A DNA stretch of 64,000 bases from the NCBI GenBank assembly GCA_008508345.1, contig QNGE01000298.1, positions 40,979 through 104,978 of the forward strand, read 5' to 3'. The translations under genes and the position numbers were made by a program. The first letter of the stretch is position 1; each line of letters starts with the position of its first letter. Below the pieces are notes generated by a model. The model was not told where the DNA came from. It worked only from the letters and a program-made list of their open reading frames with translations, and did no database searches. The DNA comes from Paragonimus westermani. Its lineage: Eukaryota > Platyhelminthes > Trematoda > Plagiorchiida > Troglotrematidae. Of the stretch, positions 49,590 through 62,289 are shown one piece after another.

Positions 49590-49793
49590 TCGGTTGCATC
49601 ATCCATTATGCTGACACCTGTAGAGGACAGGAGCGAGATTCTAAGGGTATCAGTGGGTGATGGGTTGCTCAGCAAAGCTGAGATTAAGAGGGATTTATGG
49701 ACGACAACGATCAATCCATATTTGGGCATTCGGTGCATATTGGCCAAGAGACTGTCAAATACTCTCTGACATGAACTCAAACGAGAATCTGGA
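49590..49793 (+). pseudogene. Tc1/IS630-like transposase, 5' part (copy 1)
   Basis: The plus strand matches, at base level, the minus-strand transposase copy at 53.0-53.1 kb. GGCCAAGAGACTGTCAAATA corresponds to ACTGTCAAGAGACTGCATCA, followed by ATGAAC(T/G)CAA and GAGAATCTGGAATTTCA in both. Translated, blocks like INPYLGIRC, LAKRLSNTL and MNSNENLEF stand for the linker between the helix-turn-helix and the DDE core. At 49793 the match stops and PLE sequence begins. The rest of the same copy resumes at 50817. A minus-strand open frame over this region (49385-49780) is a shadow. Confidence 0.7.
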
Positions 49794-50635
49794 ATTTCAC
49801 GGAAAATTCATCAACGCGGCAAAAAGGCAAGTGTTGCGAGGTGTTAACATTTCGCTTATTCTGGTCTGTCCAATACACGCCACCAGTGACTATGTATAAA
49901 AGGAGCATGGTAACTAAATATGACGCACGCTATCAAAAACAGGAGCAATTCCATGGCAGCGTTACTGACTACGCCAACACTTTTTGCATGCAGAGAAGCG
50001 ACCCATTAGGTTTGATTTGCACAGTTTCCATTAATGCCAATAGCTTTGGGTTTCGAGTGCGTAACAATACAGTGCACCATTTTAGCAAGTCAACCAGATG
50101 ACCTGTATTCAAGTTGTGTTTAACAATCGAAGATTCTGGGTTCCAGTTGAGCTGATGCGTTGCTATTATGTGTTGAGTCATCGCACTCAACAGCCATTTA
50201 GGAGTGCGTTCCGTTATCGTTTGTCGCAAACTCCGTTCTACCAATGTACTTGTCACCGCAACTTTGTGTGAACTGGTGACTTAATTCAGAGGTAGAATAG
50301 TCCATTAGACCACGATTGAATGTAAGGAAGACAACATAACCAGTGAAGAACAACATTTGCAATTCAATAGCTGGGCAGGTACGACCACGGGCTGGCTGTA
50401 ACGTTTTGCCTACATCGGTTGCTATGTTATCACTCTCAGAATTCAACTTCAGCCAAACCTGCTTCCTGGAAGCAGTCTAGATATGAATCTTTGTACCCAT
50501 GTTTTCCACAAAACCAGACTGATATGTACTGAGGACAACACCAATAAGAAAGAAGAATTTCTGGAGGACATTTACTGGTCAACGGATATTCGGAAAAGTA
50601 TAAAAATTCACCGTGAAACATGCGTGATCAAGTTT
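49794..50635 (-). pseudogene. Penelope-like element, 3' half
   Basis: A minus-strand PLE fragment. The end of the reverse transcriptase lies at about 50470-50300 (SESDNIATDVGKTLQPARGR, then TCPAIELQMLFFTG). The GIY-YIG nuclease follows at about 50270-49975 (CGDKYIGRTEF; after a frameshift TPKWLLSAM, SSIVKHNLNTGHLVDLL, VLLRTRNPKLLALMETVQI and SLCMQKV). The 3' untranslated part around 49830-49860 shares CGAGGTGTTAACATTTCGCT (plus-strand reading) with the PLE at 62.3 kb. It sits inside a transposase gene and next to an inverted piece of the same PLE region (50640-50810). Confidence 0.88.
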
Positions 50636-50639
50636 CCTA

Positions 50640-50810
50640 CCTAGACCCCTTCCAGGGACCAAGTTTGGTTGACGTTGACTTCAAAGGATGATTACATAAC
50701 AAGCGATATAGGTAAGAAGTTACAGCAAGCCCGTAGTCGTACCTGCCCAACTACTGAAGTGCGACTGTTGTTCTCCATCCGCTTCATCACCTTTCACGTT
50801 ACCGATCAAT
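50640..50810 (+). pseudogene. Inverted Penelope-like RT fragment
   Basis: The plus strand reads KDDYITSDIGKKLQQARSRT, then CPTTEVRLLFS, the same reverse transcriptase end block that the neighbouring minus-strand fragment carries at about 50470-50330. The two pieces are therefore an inverted duplication with about 200 bp between them. Base similarity is good but far from identical (for example TTACAGCAAGCCCGTAGTCG against TTACAGCCAGCCCGTGGTCG). It ends where transposase sequence resumes. Confidence 0.8.
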
Positions 50811-50816
50811 TGAAGA

Positions 50817-51170
50817 TCAGAAATTGTTCTGATATACTGCAATACACCATGTCACACTGATTGCAAAGTGTGGTTACAGAAGACATAATGGAGGGCAACT
50901 GTTACCACTGGCATTCTACTCACATATGTTGAATCCGATTGAGAACGTCTGGAGCATGCTGAAAGTAAGAGTTAAAAAGCATATACAGGTGCATCACGAG
51001 ACGATGTTAAACGGAGATCTTCAGGTACGATGAGTCAATGGGATTGGAGACGGCGAGACCTGAGACTACTAGCCACGTGTGACGTGACCGGAAACCATTG
51101 CGCTAGACTTGCTGGTCATGCTGAACAATGTTGCTTGCAGGTGACGAACAGTGAACCTATGGACTCACAA
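50817..51170 (+). pseudogene. Tc1/IS630-like transposase, 3' part (copy 1)
   Basis: The C-terminal half of a DDE transposase. LIYCNTPCHTDC (about 50830) stands where the family has the second catalytic Asp (IxDNAPxH), here replaced by Cys. After a frameshift come GGQLLPLAFYSHMLNPIENV and WSMLKVRVKKHIQVHHETML, which keep the catalytic Glu in NPIENVW. In another frame the C-terminus follows (MSQWDWRRRDLRLLATCDVT ... AEQCC), ending about 51170. The first 217 bp are 96% identical to 52470-52686 on the other strand. No terminal inverted repeats were identified. Confidence 0.85.
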
Positions 51171-51173
51171 CCG

Positions 51174-51773
51174 TAGACATATCGTCTCGATGTGCGAACA
51201 TTTTTCCGTTCGGAGCAAACAAGAGTTAGATTATACCTTCTATTTGTTGGAAACTTTTTTCGACTAAGCTAATGAATGGCTTATGAGTGTCTAAATTGGC
51301 CCGATTTTCGCTTTTCACTTGAACGTTCAGCAGAAAATTAGGTGCCTGTATATTTTACACAACCTAATATCTTACGTTAGCAAGTGGAATCATAAAATCA
51401 ATTGTTAGTGTATCCTAACTTGTCCGCTGTATTTGTCGGCTTGACGATCTCGACGATGATCTTAGGCGATTTACAAGTTGACATGCACCTTTTAATGTCT
51501 GGTGTGAGCCGGCTAGTTGGCGCACACTGGATCTGACTATTAGGTTGGTCTGCCAGCGAGCACAGCACAACGTATATCCTACGATACCTGATTGCCGGAA
51601 ATCATCCCCACCTGTATTTTGCCTAAGAGTGCAGAAAACATACATGAATTCAAGGACTGACACGTATAACCGAGGTTAAATTTGATAAATGTGCTCGGTT
51701 ACATGGCACTTTAGCACACTGCACATCTACTAGAATGCTCTTCACACATTGGACATAATTATTAAGGCTTCCA
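51174..51773. other. Spacer inside transposon cluster
   Basis: I see no recognisable coding. A minus-strand open frame of 82 codons at 51415-51663 has no motif. Part may be the 3' flank of the transposon. Confidence 0.4.
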
Positions 51774-52125
51774 TGTAACACCCGGGGTTAGGGATTTCGA
51801 ATAGACCAAGAAGTCTTACTCAACTTGAAACGTCCGACGCAAGTAGTAAGCAGACCTCGTAGTGGTTTTAGTATGCATTTCTTATTCACGAGAGGGGAAG
51901 CTGAAGTTCTGGATGTAGAACAATATTAAAGAAATCACAATCTGTCGTTAGCTGATTGGTGTAATACACATCAAAGAACATAGTGAATAAAAGAAGAGGT
52001 AACACTGAGGCTGTTCGTCCAATCCTGATATGGCATCTCTTCCGTGACGTCTGGATTGGTCCTTGTTACGTCCTCTATTGTGTCCAGGATTGGATAAGCG
52101 CTGAGTTGAGTAGATTTTCATCACC
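51774..52125 (-). mobile_element. Solo Gypsy LTR
   Basis: It starts TGTAACACCCGG and aligns throughout with the LTR at 5452-5844 in the same orientation, with shared blocks TTTCGAATAGACC/CTTCGAATAGCCC, CGCAAGTA and TTGGATAAGCG. No integrase or other internal sequence follows on the element side. It is about 40 bp shorter than the first copy. TTCCA before and TTCCG after could be a decayed 5-bp target duplication, but the right boundary is uncertain. A solo LTR forms by recombination between the two LTRs of one insertion. Confidence 0.75.
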
Positions 52126-52469
52126 TTCCGATCCACTTATTAGGTCACCCTGTTCCATTTGATTTAAATGACATTGGTGAACTTTTCTTTCCTTTGTCAT
52201 CAAACCACTTCTAGTCCAACGTTGTTATCAGAGGGACCCAATTACACAACTGGTATTTTTCGACGGATCTCACTCATAATGATCCAAGAACGTCTTAACG
52301 TTTCTGCTGTTACCAGGCGGTAAAATAATATGGACACCGTTCGGTAACACCTCTCATTTTATGACCGCCAAGTGAAATGCAAGAAAACACCTGTCACCAC
52401 CTAGTATCACTGGTCAATAAGTGCTGTGACGCCTTGGTCTGACGCTTACTCGACCTTATTCCCTACAAT
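52126..52469. other. Unassigned flank of LTR and transposase
   Basis: The sequence between the LTR and transposase copy 2 does not match the C-terminal end of copy 1, so copy 2 is truncated at 52470 or recombined there. I recognise nothing in it. Confidence 0.4.
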
Positions 52470-53100
52470 TCATTATACCTGAAGATCTCCGTTTAACATC
52501 GTCTCGTGATGCACCTGTATATGCTTTTTAACTCTTACTTCCAGCATGCTCCAGACATTCTCAATCGGATTCAACATATGTGAGTAGGATGCCAGTGGTA
52601 ACAGTTGCCCTCCATTATGTCTTCTGTAACCACATTTTGCAATCAGTGTGACATGGTGTATTGCCGTATATCAGAACAGTTTCTGACATATATGTACTGA
52701 TCATCTAACGCAGCAATATTCGGAGCCATTCCTTACAGTCATCACTGCTGTAGGCTCCCTTCTTCTTCGTATGGTTTAGCACCGAGCCTGATTTCACGGC
52801 TTCAGTCAAATGAAGATTACGGCCTTGGCTATTTGTTACAGAGACACATGCCGTCGCACTTTTTGATAAACGTATTACTGAACTCAAACACAAATTGAGT
52901 TTCGTCCCATCAATCCACCAAATGTCTTCTGAATTTGCATACCACTCCACCAGTCGGTAACCAAACAGTCGCTGAAATTCCAGATTCTCAGTTGCGTTCA
53001 TACCAAGCGATACCTGATGCAGTCTCTTGACAGTTATGCATCAACCGTCCAAGTATCGACTGACTGTTGGCCCAACATTAGGTACGGTCTTATTATCACA
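52470..53100 (-). pseudogene. Tc1/IS630-like transposase (copy 2)
   Basis: On the minus strand, about 53090-53005 gives VGPTVSRYLDG, then a stop, then CITVKRLHQVSLG. The open frame 53001-52705 then reads MNATENLEFQRL, WWIDGTKLNLCLS (first catalytic Asp kept) and KGAYSSDDCKEWLRILLR. After two stops and frameshifts come LIYGNTPCHTDC (second Asp replaced by Gly), HNGGQLLPLASYSHMLN and PIENVWSMLE with the Glu. This is the core of a DDE_3-type transposase, as in Tc1/mariner and IS630. The N-terminal helix-turn-helix upstream of 53100 is not clearly visible. It is inverted relative to copy 1 and dead. Confidence 0.87.
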
Positions 53101-53339
53101 CGTGTAAACCAGGCTGAATTCGCTTGTGCCCAGTGGTCAGATTGTCAGAGAGCCTCGAAAGAAACACCAACTATATCGTTATCCCCAATGCGCAACCTCT
53201 ACTTGAGGACGTTTCATTATCTGGTAATTACAGAAAGCATTATGCTTGTTCAGGCGTATGTATTACTGTCGATGTGTATTAGAGCTTTCGTTTCACACAC
53301 GATAACTCATTCACAACTGATGTGAGGTCACTTTCTCAG

Positions 53340-56300
53340 TTGTCGACAGGTTTGTCTCAGAGATGCATAGTCAGTGTTGAATTCCGGGTCGAGATATGTA
53401 CATGTACCGCTGACGAGCTTCAGCATGGATTGCAATTAATTTACTAGGTCTGAGGACGTAATAACACATGGGATTTGCTTCTAGTCGTCAGCCTCTTTTC
53501 AAACTGTATACTGTCAGTCAAAAGTCACAATTTACGCCTATGTTTACTCACTTTTGCCAACTACACTTTTACTTTACATTCTGAATCACCTTTGAGTTAT
53601 TTCCAGTATATAACTTCACGGATAATGGTGCTTCACATTTTAATGCTAGAGATGGGGTTTTCCACTGGAAAAACCACTATTCTCCCATTCTGTAAGTTAG
53701 CCGAACGCAATCTACGCGATGCATTTCCTCACTGTTTCTATTCTTACTCTTCACATTTGATTCGTTCCCTTTCGGGTTTGATGAAAATACCATATTTGTC
53801 AATCGTATTTGATCGATACTGCTTCTGTCCTTTCAGAGATGGTCAATTGATCTGTCTCTCATTCACGCATTTTCTGGGTTTCCAAGCGAACAAAATAACC
53901 ACCGGTAACAATTTTACTAACATCCGCGTTGCATGTTCTAGTGAACAATAAATCCTTCTCAAGTTTCCTTCTACTGCATAAGTGATTGTCACTCAGTATC
54001 ACAGTTTTCCTGTTCACTTAGTGTGGTCGCAGTTTCAAAACGGTGGAAAGACTTGTATGCTTTGTTCTGCTGTTGGAAGCTTTATACGTAGGTTGTGCAA
54101 TTATCTATCACCCTGTCACATTCGGTGATTTACACATACTGTGTACTGCTTTCTGAGAGTTCATCGACGTTTCTTACAAGTGTTATGTATTTAAGATCAA
54201 GTGGTTACACTTCACATTTTAGTAGTGTTTTCCACAAGGTTTTGGCTGTGCTGTGTAGTGACTGCAGTAGGGTTGATGAGAAAGCAGTTTGCGATCTCAT
54301 CTTTTCCTCCTTTTGCAATTGGTTTAATTTTTCCTCATTTCTAGGCCGGGCAAAAAATACAGGTTGTTCTACTCATTTATACCATCCCACAGGACATGAA
54401 TCATTTCCTGCCTTGCCCGTTTTGTGGCCGACGGAGAAGCGCCTACCAAGAATGGGCTTGGGGACAGTTTCAGCAAATTTTGCATTTCGGCCAATGAGAA
54501 CATTTAACTCTCAGTAGGCATTGATGAACAGTCTTCGTCCTGGATTACAAAACGGGTGTGGTTTACTCTAAACGATGTTGGCTTGTGTTCTGGTAGCTTA
54601 CTGGCTTCGGTCATCTTCCTGGGCTTCTTCGAACAGTTGGTGGAACGTAACACGTATGGTTGTGATTCATGAAGCTTGTTCTAATCTAACCGAAGCTTGG
54701 ATTTTCCTGTAATATCTCCGTACTTCACGAGTCTGCCAAACTATTAATCGGCTGGTCGGTGAGCCATTACGTAACCGCTGTTTACCTGCTGTGTTCCGTA
54801 GGGGAGTACCACACGTCTTCAGCGAGTGAAGGTCACTGGCAAACCATACTGTTTTTCGATGATGTAAATAAGATTGGATAATTCATAGTACTTGGTTGAA
54901 CCGACAATTTTCACTCAAAGATACGCGTTTTGGTTAACTAATCTTGCTTGGACTTATTAAGAAAATATTTCTATCTTATTAGTGCACACGGTAATCTCGT
55001 TTTACTGCAAGGGAATGTGCGCAGGTATGTTTAGAATGAGTATCGGGAATAATTTTGTTATTCGTAGCTTGGGTTATTGGTAAGGTATTCTGGTGTTCGT
55101 CCATCTTGGCACTTAGGCCGTAGGCGGTGTATCACGAAATAAGTTGACATCATCTGTGCGTAGTTACTTGAATGTCTACGTATAAATATGGATCTCGTTG
55201 GATTTTGATGAATACGTGAGTGAGGTGACCTTCTTGTGTGAGTTCTGACTGGTTGATTTTCGCTTAGTCTTTCGTTCTAAGTGCCAGGTCCGGCGAAAAA
55301 CTCAGTATCCAAACATTTAGAATGGCTCATTTCAGGAAGTTAGCACCAGATAATGGTTTTGTCCCAAGTTCCAAAACGTCGAAAGCTTTAACGACCATGC
55401 ATCTCAATCACTTTCACGTACACGAACAAAATTCAGCTCCGTGGAGCGTGCGCTATAAGTTAATGCCTTCACAGTGTGTTATTATGGTTCACTTTGAGGT
55501 TTGTAGTGTCCGTTGTGTGGCATGACCTTGGTTTGAGATCTGCTGGGTCAGGGCAGCAAACATTTTTCATTCTTGAATTCCCGTCAACAGCTCAGATAGC
55601 AGAGAAAACTTGGGTTTCTGCAGCATAACATGAACAAACAAGTGGAATGGGCTCCGAGATTCTTTTGCTTTAGGATATTGTTTAGCCGCTAACTCTAAAC
55701 GAATTCAAAAATTGTGCCTACAGGTGGTGTTCGTGCCGCCAGGATGAATCATTACAATGCATACATAGTGTACGCTGCTGGAACGAGCCCAGGATAGTCA
55801 AGTGATTGGTTGAGTGCGAATAGAAAACCAACATGCACTCAAACCTCCTCAGTGTGTTTAGTCAAAATGTTATCAAATCCACTGTAACATCAAGGCACAA
55901 GCATGTTTTTTCAGGTGACTGTGTACGCAATGTTTAATAAACTGAACTCAGAACAACAGCAGATGTTCGTAACTGGGTAACAGTTTCGCTAACTTACCTT
56001 CAAGCTCACGATATCGTGGTCAATCCCAAAATACACAGTACGGCTACAATGTACATTTGGCAATCATCCCATTTCAAAACAATAATCCGGCTTACAAACG
56101 CTCACCAAGAAAAATGTCAACAAAGCTGACTTATTCGGTCTCGTTTGGTTAAAAGTTAATGCCGTAAAGCTCCGTAATATTCTAAATTGAGTGTGACAGC
56201 GTAACTTGTGAAGCATTACAAATTTTACATTTTTCGATCTTTATAAACCATGAGTGTTTATTCGAACATTTTGAATCGCACGTAGCTATCGAGGCAGGTG

Positions 56301-59300
56301 AATATTGGACATTATCTCACATAAGCCCTCTGGTAATCGTGGTCAGTAGGACCGCTGATTCAGACTAACAATATGTCGACTTTATGAAGTCTTGCATACC
56401 TGACATCAGTTCCGTAATCCACGTACGTACGGCAAGAGAAACCGTTATCACCATCTGTTGTTGAACTAGCTTTGGAACCTGTGAGTTACATGTTGAACAC
56501 AATATTTGTGACATACACTGACACAAAAGGGATAGCTTTTTATATCCAAATCAACGTATTAATTTGTTTTACACGTTACATGAGTGACAAATACCATTCG
56601 AAAATCGTATCGACAAGTTCATCAACAAAGGACTTTAAAGGCAAAAACAATACCAGACAGGATGAGTTCCCATTCGCGGCTAAACGTTTGAGCCTCTACT
56701 GTACTAGTTGCTAACCTCATGAGTATAGGTTAGTTCAGACGAATAAATGCAGTCTCTCGTAGCCTAATCAGAAGGTTGGGATAATTTTCGCTTGCAAACC
56801 ACTCGAGATGGATCAACGATAAGCCGAAAACTAGCCCCGTCTATTTAATGTGTAATAGGACGTGTCTGGTCATTTGCGTGAATCTCACGGTACTTGAAGT
56901 CTGAAGTGATTTTATGCCCATAAGCAAACAAAGCCTTCAATTAAAACTTCGAACTAAGAACTCCGCATTGATGATATGGTGAAGTTAGTAGCCTCCAGCC
57001 CAATTATGCTACGGTTACAGTGGAGGTTGAAAGTAACCTAAAACCCATTCATATATCCGCCAATCTATCTGGTCGTTAGAGATTGGAAGTTTGTATTCTA
57101 TGACAGCTATTTTCATGTTAACATAACAAGCGAATTTATAGAACGATAGACACTAGCCCCAGTTTGCGGTGAACATACGTTTCCGATGTTTATAAGCATG
57201 TGAATCTTACTTTCCAACTATTTTTCTCCTGACATTATGAAACCCGTTTGCCTTTGCTCGCCCTTCAGTTGATAACAAACGATCACGGACAAATTCACGT
57301 TGGGACCACTTTCTCTGATTACCCTTTCTGATAAATGTGAGGCAAAGATGTTAGAAGGCTGATTTTACCTGAGCTCTAATCTTACCCACATATTAAGCAT
57401 TGAGGTTGTACAAAACAAGCACCAAAGTTATAACGTTCTGATCTTCGTACCCCCTTTCGCAGTCCCCCCCCACCAGGGAAATACCAGGATGTACACCCAA
57501 AACGGCGCCCTATCCCTCATCCAGTTCTGCTACGAGGCCATCGCTTGAATCTTTCACACCCTAATGAACCATAAATTTCATTTACCAGCATCCATAATCC
57601 TGCATTTGTGTGTATATGTATGTGTGGGTGTTTGTATGCCGATTGTTATGTTATCGTACCCCACAATAAAGATGTATCGGGAGAACAATCAAGGCAAATG
57701 ATCACCCCGTGAATCCGCAAAATCCAAACGGTCAATTTAACCACTAATCAGTGTACCGGAACGCTCGTTATCCTTTTGCGCCTGCCCAGTTTTGCTCTGA
57801 TTGTTTTCATCCGCGTTGTGCCTTTCGCCTCTATTTTCACGTCCGGATTCAAAACAGGTTGTTTGTATATAAGTGTATATAACTGACTGCCCAGAATCTA
57901 TCCCACCGCTACTACTAGTAGTACACGTACATACAAAATGGTAATTACTCAGATGTCGGTGAGAATGAGTAGGAGTATGTGGACGATGATGAAGCAAGGG
58001 TGATCAGTGTGAATTTGTATGTCCGTGTATGCATATATTCATATAGGCGCAGGGAGTGTTTGTGAAACAACGCCAGGGTGGTCTTCATTCACCGGGTGGT
58101 GTTACTTGTTTGACGAACCTATCCAATCAGCGGTCATTCCCAACCCCAACTGATCACATGTCCCGCGGGCACGTTTTCCACGCTAATTATTACCGTTCGA
58201 TCCGGCCAAGTCTATCATTAGTAGCCATAGTTTTATCAAGCTTTGCTGCGCATACGCGTCACTCTGTTTTAGGCAACAGAATCAGGCAAGCTCAAGAATT
58301 TAATTACTTAGTGCAAATAGTGTCTGTGACGGATTGTTACGGAGGGAAATGTGCAAAGTCTTTGAGGCTCAGAAACGAGGTAGTGATTTTGTCCGCATAA
58401 AAACTCTGTTCGACAGAGGTAGAAGAATAAATAGAGGCCTGAGGTAGGGCGCCTCATGGTGTTGATTGTTTGAACCGGAAGACCGAATTAAGACGTCGGA
58501 ATGGTTGATTGCTACCATCACATTCGGAGTAGTGTTCATGGCAGTCAGAACGTAGACTGATGAATTCAGCAGAGCGTGGAATTTGGTTTGCCCTGATGCA
58601 GTGCTAGTAAACATTTAAAAAAATCAAGTTATCATGTTTGTGGCGCTGAATGGAGGTGATATATATTTTTATGATCTGTTGATTATTAGCATATAGCTCT
58701 GTTAGGCACAGTCGGGATACTTTAATATTACGCAAAGTAATTTAGTTTTGACACAAATCTCTTTCGCTGAATAGTGGTCAGCAACCGGCATATGAACATA
58801 GGCGAATTTTTAACAACCAGACTTCGAATAATACAAAGTTAGGAGTAAGTTGTTATTCTCAATTTGTCTATCAATAACATGTTAAACACGACGCCCAAAA
58901 TGTTTGACTTCTCTCGTACTAGATTTGGTGCATATGTCTTATAGCAGGCGCATTTTCTCTTGTGTACCGACTGATCCCATATAACCGCTCTTCAGATGAC
59001 TATCGGTCCTCAGCCCGTCGAATTGCTTAGGTTGTAACTTTGCGGTTTCCTGCACGGTAGACTGGAGGTGATATCTTCTGAAGGCCAGAGAGGACAGCTA
59101 AAATCTGTCTTTTCGAATCAGTTTCAATAAGGTATGCCTGAGTGCTGGAAATACAATGAGATCGTATATGTTAATACTGTAGCGAGGACTGGCGATCGCA
59201 CTATACTACTCACACCTCTACTATTCAGCAGTGAGGCAGTAGCATGGATTTTACATTGAAGTAGCCGCGGGAACAATACAGGCAGAAGAGCGCTGGCGTC

Positions 59301-59544
59301 TGACAGCAGCCGTGAAGTTCCAGGACCAGTGTTGTACGCAGATCAATGTATTTTTCTGTAGTCTTGTTAAAGCGCGCAAACCATTTGTTTTCGGAATATG
59401 TAACCTTTGCGCCATCCACGTTCTTGGCTCACAACAATATATGCTACCTGCTTTCACTCTGCCTGAAAGGCTGCTGAGCTCACTGGTTTCGAACTCTGGG
59501 TCATAAACAACTTGTGGATCACGTGAAATGTGCGAAAACTTATG
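53340..59544. other. No recognisable gene
   Basis: Open frames of 158 codons (53475-53951, +) and 140 codons (54095-54517, +) are the longest, but neither has a domain, motif or plausible splice context that I recognise. A TG/TA-rich stretch lies at 57606-57640 (GTGTGTATATGTATGTGTGG) and a C8 run near 57464. Otherwise nothing is seen. Confidence 0.4.
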
Positions 59545-60567
<1,023 letters not shown>

Positions 60568-62280
60568 AGAATTTCGTTGTTTGTTATTTGCACAGTTGAT
60601 GCAACCTGAAACTGGCTTACCCGATCGAGGAAGAAAAATGTTGTCGTTTCAGTTTTTCCGGCTCGTCTTAAAGTATGTGGATAAAGTTTTGTCTTTGTTT
60701 GAACGCCGATCGAATTTATTCGGGTGCTGTGTTGGAGCACCAACTTGGACGGGAATTTTCGGGGCAAGCGCACGCTTGAATTTTGTACATGACACGGTAC
60801 ACTTTTGGTTGTCTATTTATCCAGAGCTCTACTGAACTTACCTTGTAATATTTCGACATTCTGTCTTATTTTCATACTCTCAATAAAATGACAGGAAAAT
60901 CATACGCACTTAGACAAACAGCAAGTTCACTACTATTCAGGAATGATTGTGTTCGGTGAGTAAGACATGAAAGTTCTCAAGAAAATGAACGCCCTAATAT
61001 GTTACTTATGAGTGAAGCATCCATATTTGAGAGAAGAACCATGGATTGCCGGGAAGATTAGTAACCACGTGCAAGTCGAACGAGATTTGAGCTTTCATCA
61101 ACTTCTGTTCATGAAGTTGCCTGGACACATGTTAGGCGCAATAAACTCCTCTTCAACGGCTAATAATGTATGCAGCTCGTTGCTATAATAGTTATGAAAT
61201 AATATGTAGAGGGGGAACCTGAGAATGACTCAGTAATAATGCTGCTTACCAGCAACAAAATTGGAGTTGTCCTTATTTCCGAGGATTTGTTGAAACAAGT
61301 TTACTCAAACCTCAAGAAGGTTTATCACATTTGACCTGAGTGACCAGCGGTTAACAGAGTTTATACACTGTAACGGTGAAGACAAGATTGGATTTTGTCC
61401 CAAATTTTACCACTAGGCTCTAACATAAAAACCATTATTTAGGAAGCCAATAACTTACGCTGAAAATGCACTAGATTTGAAAGACACTTGCCATATCTGC
61501 ACTGGTAGAGCTTCATTATTGACAGACATTCAGGTACAGCTGAGTTCGCAGGGAAGAAGCTGAATTTTGAAGTCATCAAACTGACATGCAGTTCAACCTT
61601 CCGTTTTATTCGCAATGATCTCATCAAATTAATAAATTTTATCAAAAGTATGGCGTCAAATACATAAGTTTCTGATGACCATATGGAGAAAGGGACTCAC
61701 GCAAGCAGCGTTTGCATTATTATGCGAAATTGTAAGTGCAAGTATAAAAATTTCGAAGTTACGTCAAACGGTTTTGTGGCATTTTATTGTTAGTTGAGGG
61801 AAAAGAAGAGTTGGTTAGCGAAAATGGTAAGGTTGAGTTGCATGCCTATTCACCTTGGTGAACTCACTCCCAAAAAATATGGTCACAACGAACGTGTTGC
61901 TGATTTTTATGGTAATAGGATCCGTCAGAAATAACTAAATTTTTCAAGTGGCACCCAACAGATCAGGACTGTTCTCAGTGGTAACCAATATGATACACTG
62001 CTGACTAAAGTAAGATCCATTTCCTTGGAAAACCTAACTGGTCTGACATTAGACGCTAGATTGGAAATTCCATTTACTAGGTATATTTTACGGGTTAGAA
62101 ATAACGATGGTGGATTTCAAGGAGGTAGAACAGGAAAACCACTCTTTTCACAGTTCGCCCACTAGCAATATATACATTAACAACGTTATTTACATCTACT
62201 TACCCGATATCGGACTATTATAAGTATATAGTTTTGGTGTCAGGTATTCTTCATTGAAGTATGATTTAAAACCTTGAGTC
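60568..62280. other. No recognisable gene
   Basis: AT-rich sequence. The longest frames (84 codons at 60581-60835, +, and 68 at 61439-61645, -) have no recognised motif. Confidence 0.45.
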
Positions 62281-62289
62281 GCCTTGATC

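Larger units (their letters stand above)
50817..52686. repeat. 217-bp inverted repeat pair
   Basis: 50817-51033 (+) and 52470-52686 (-) are the same length, have no indels and differ at eight positions by my count. Both are the same part of a Tc1/IS630-like transposase gene. The 1.4-kb loop holds the C-terminal end of copy 1 and a solo LTR. The arms could pair into a long hairpin in single-stranded DNA or RNA. Confidence 0.85.

Noticed and set aside
49385..49780. 131-codon minus-strand open frame
   Set aside because: It overlaps the plus-strand transposase 5' part, which matches copy 2 at the base level; the minus-strand product has no motif.
53475..53951. 158-codon plus-strand open frame as a gene
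   Set aside because: There is no motif, no plausible membrane topology and no similarity that I recognise; length alone is compatible with chance.
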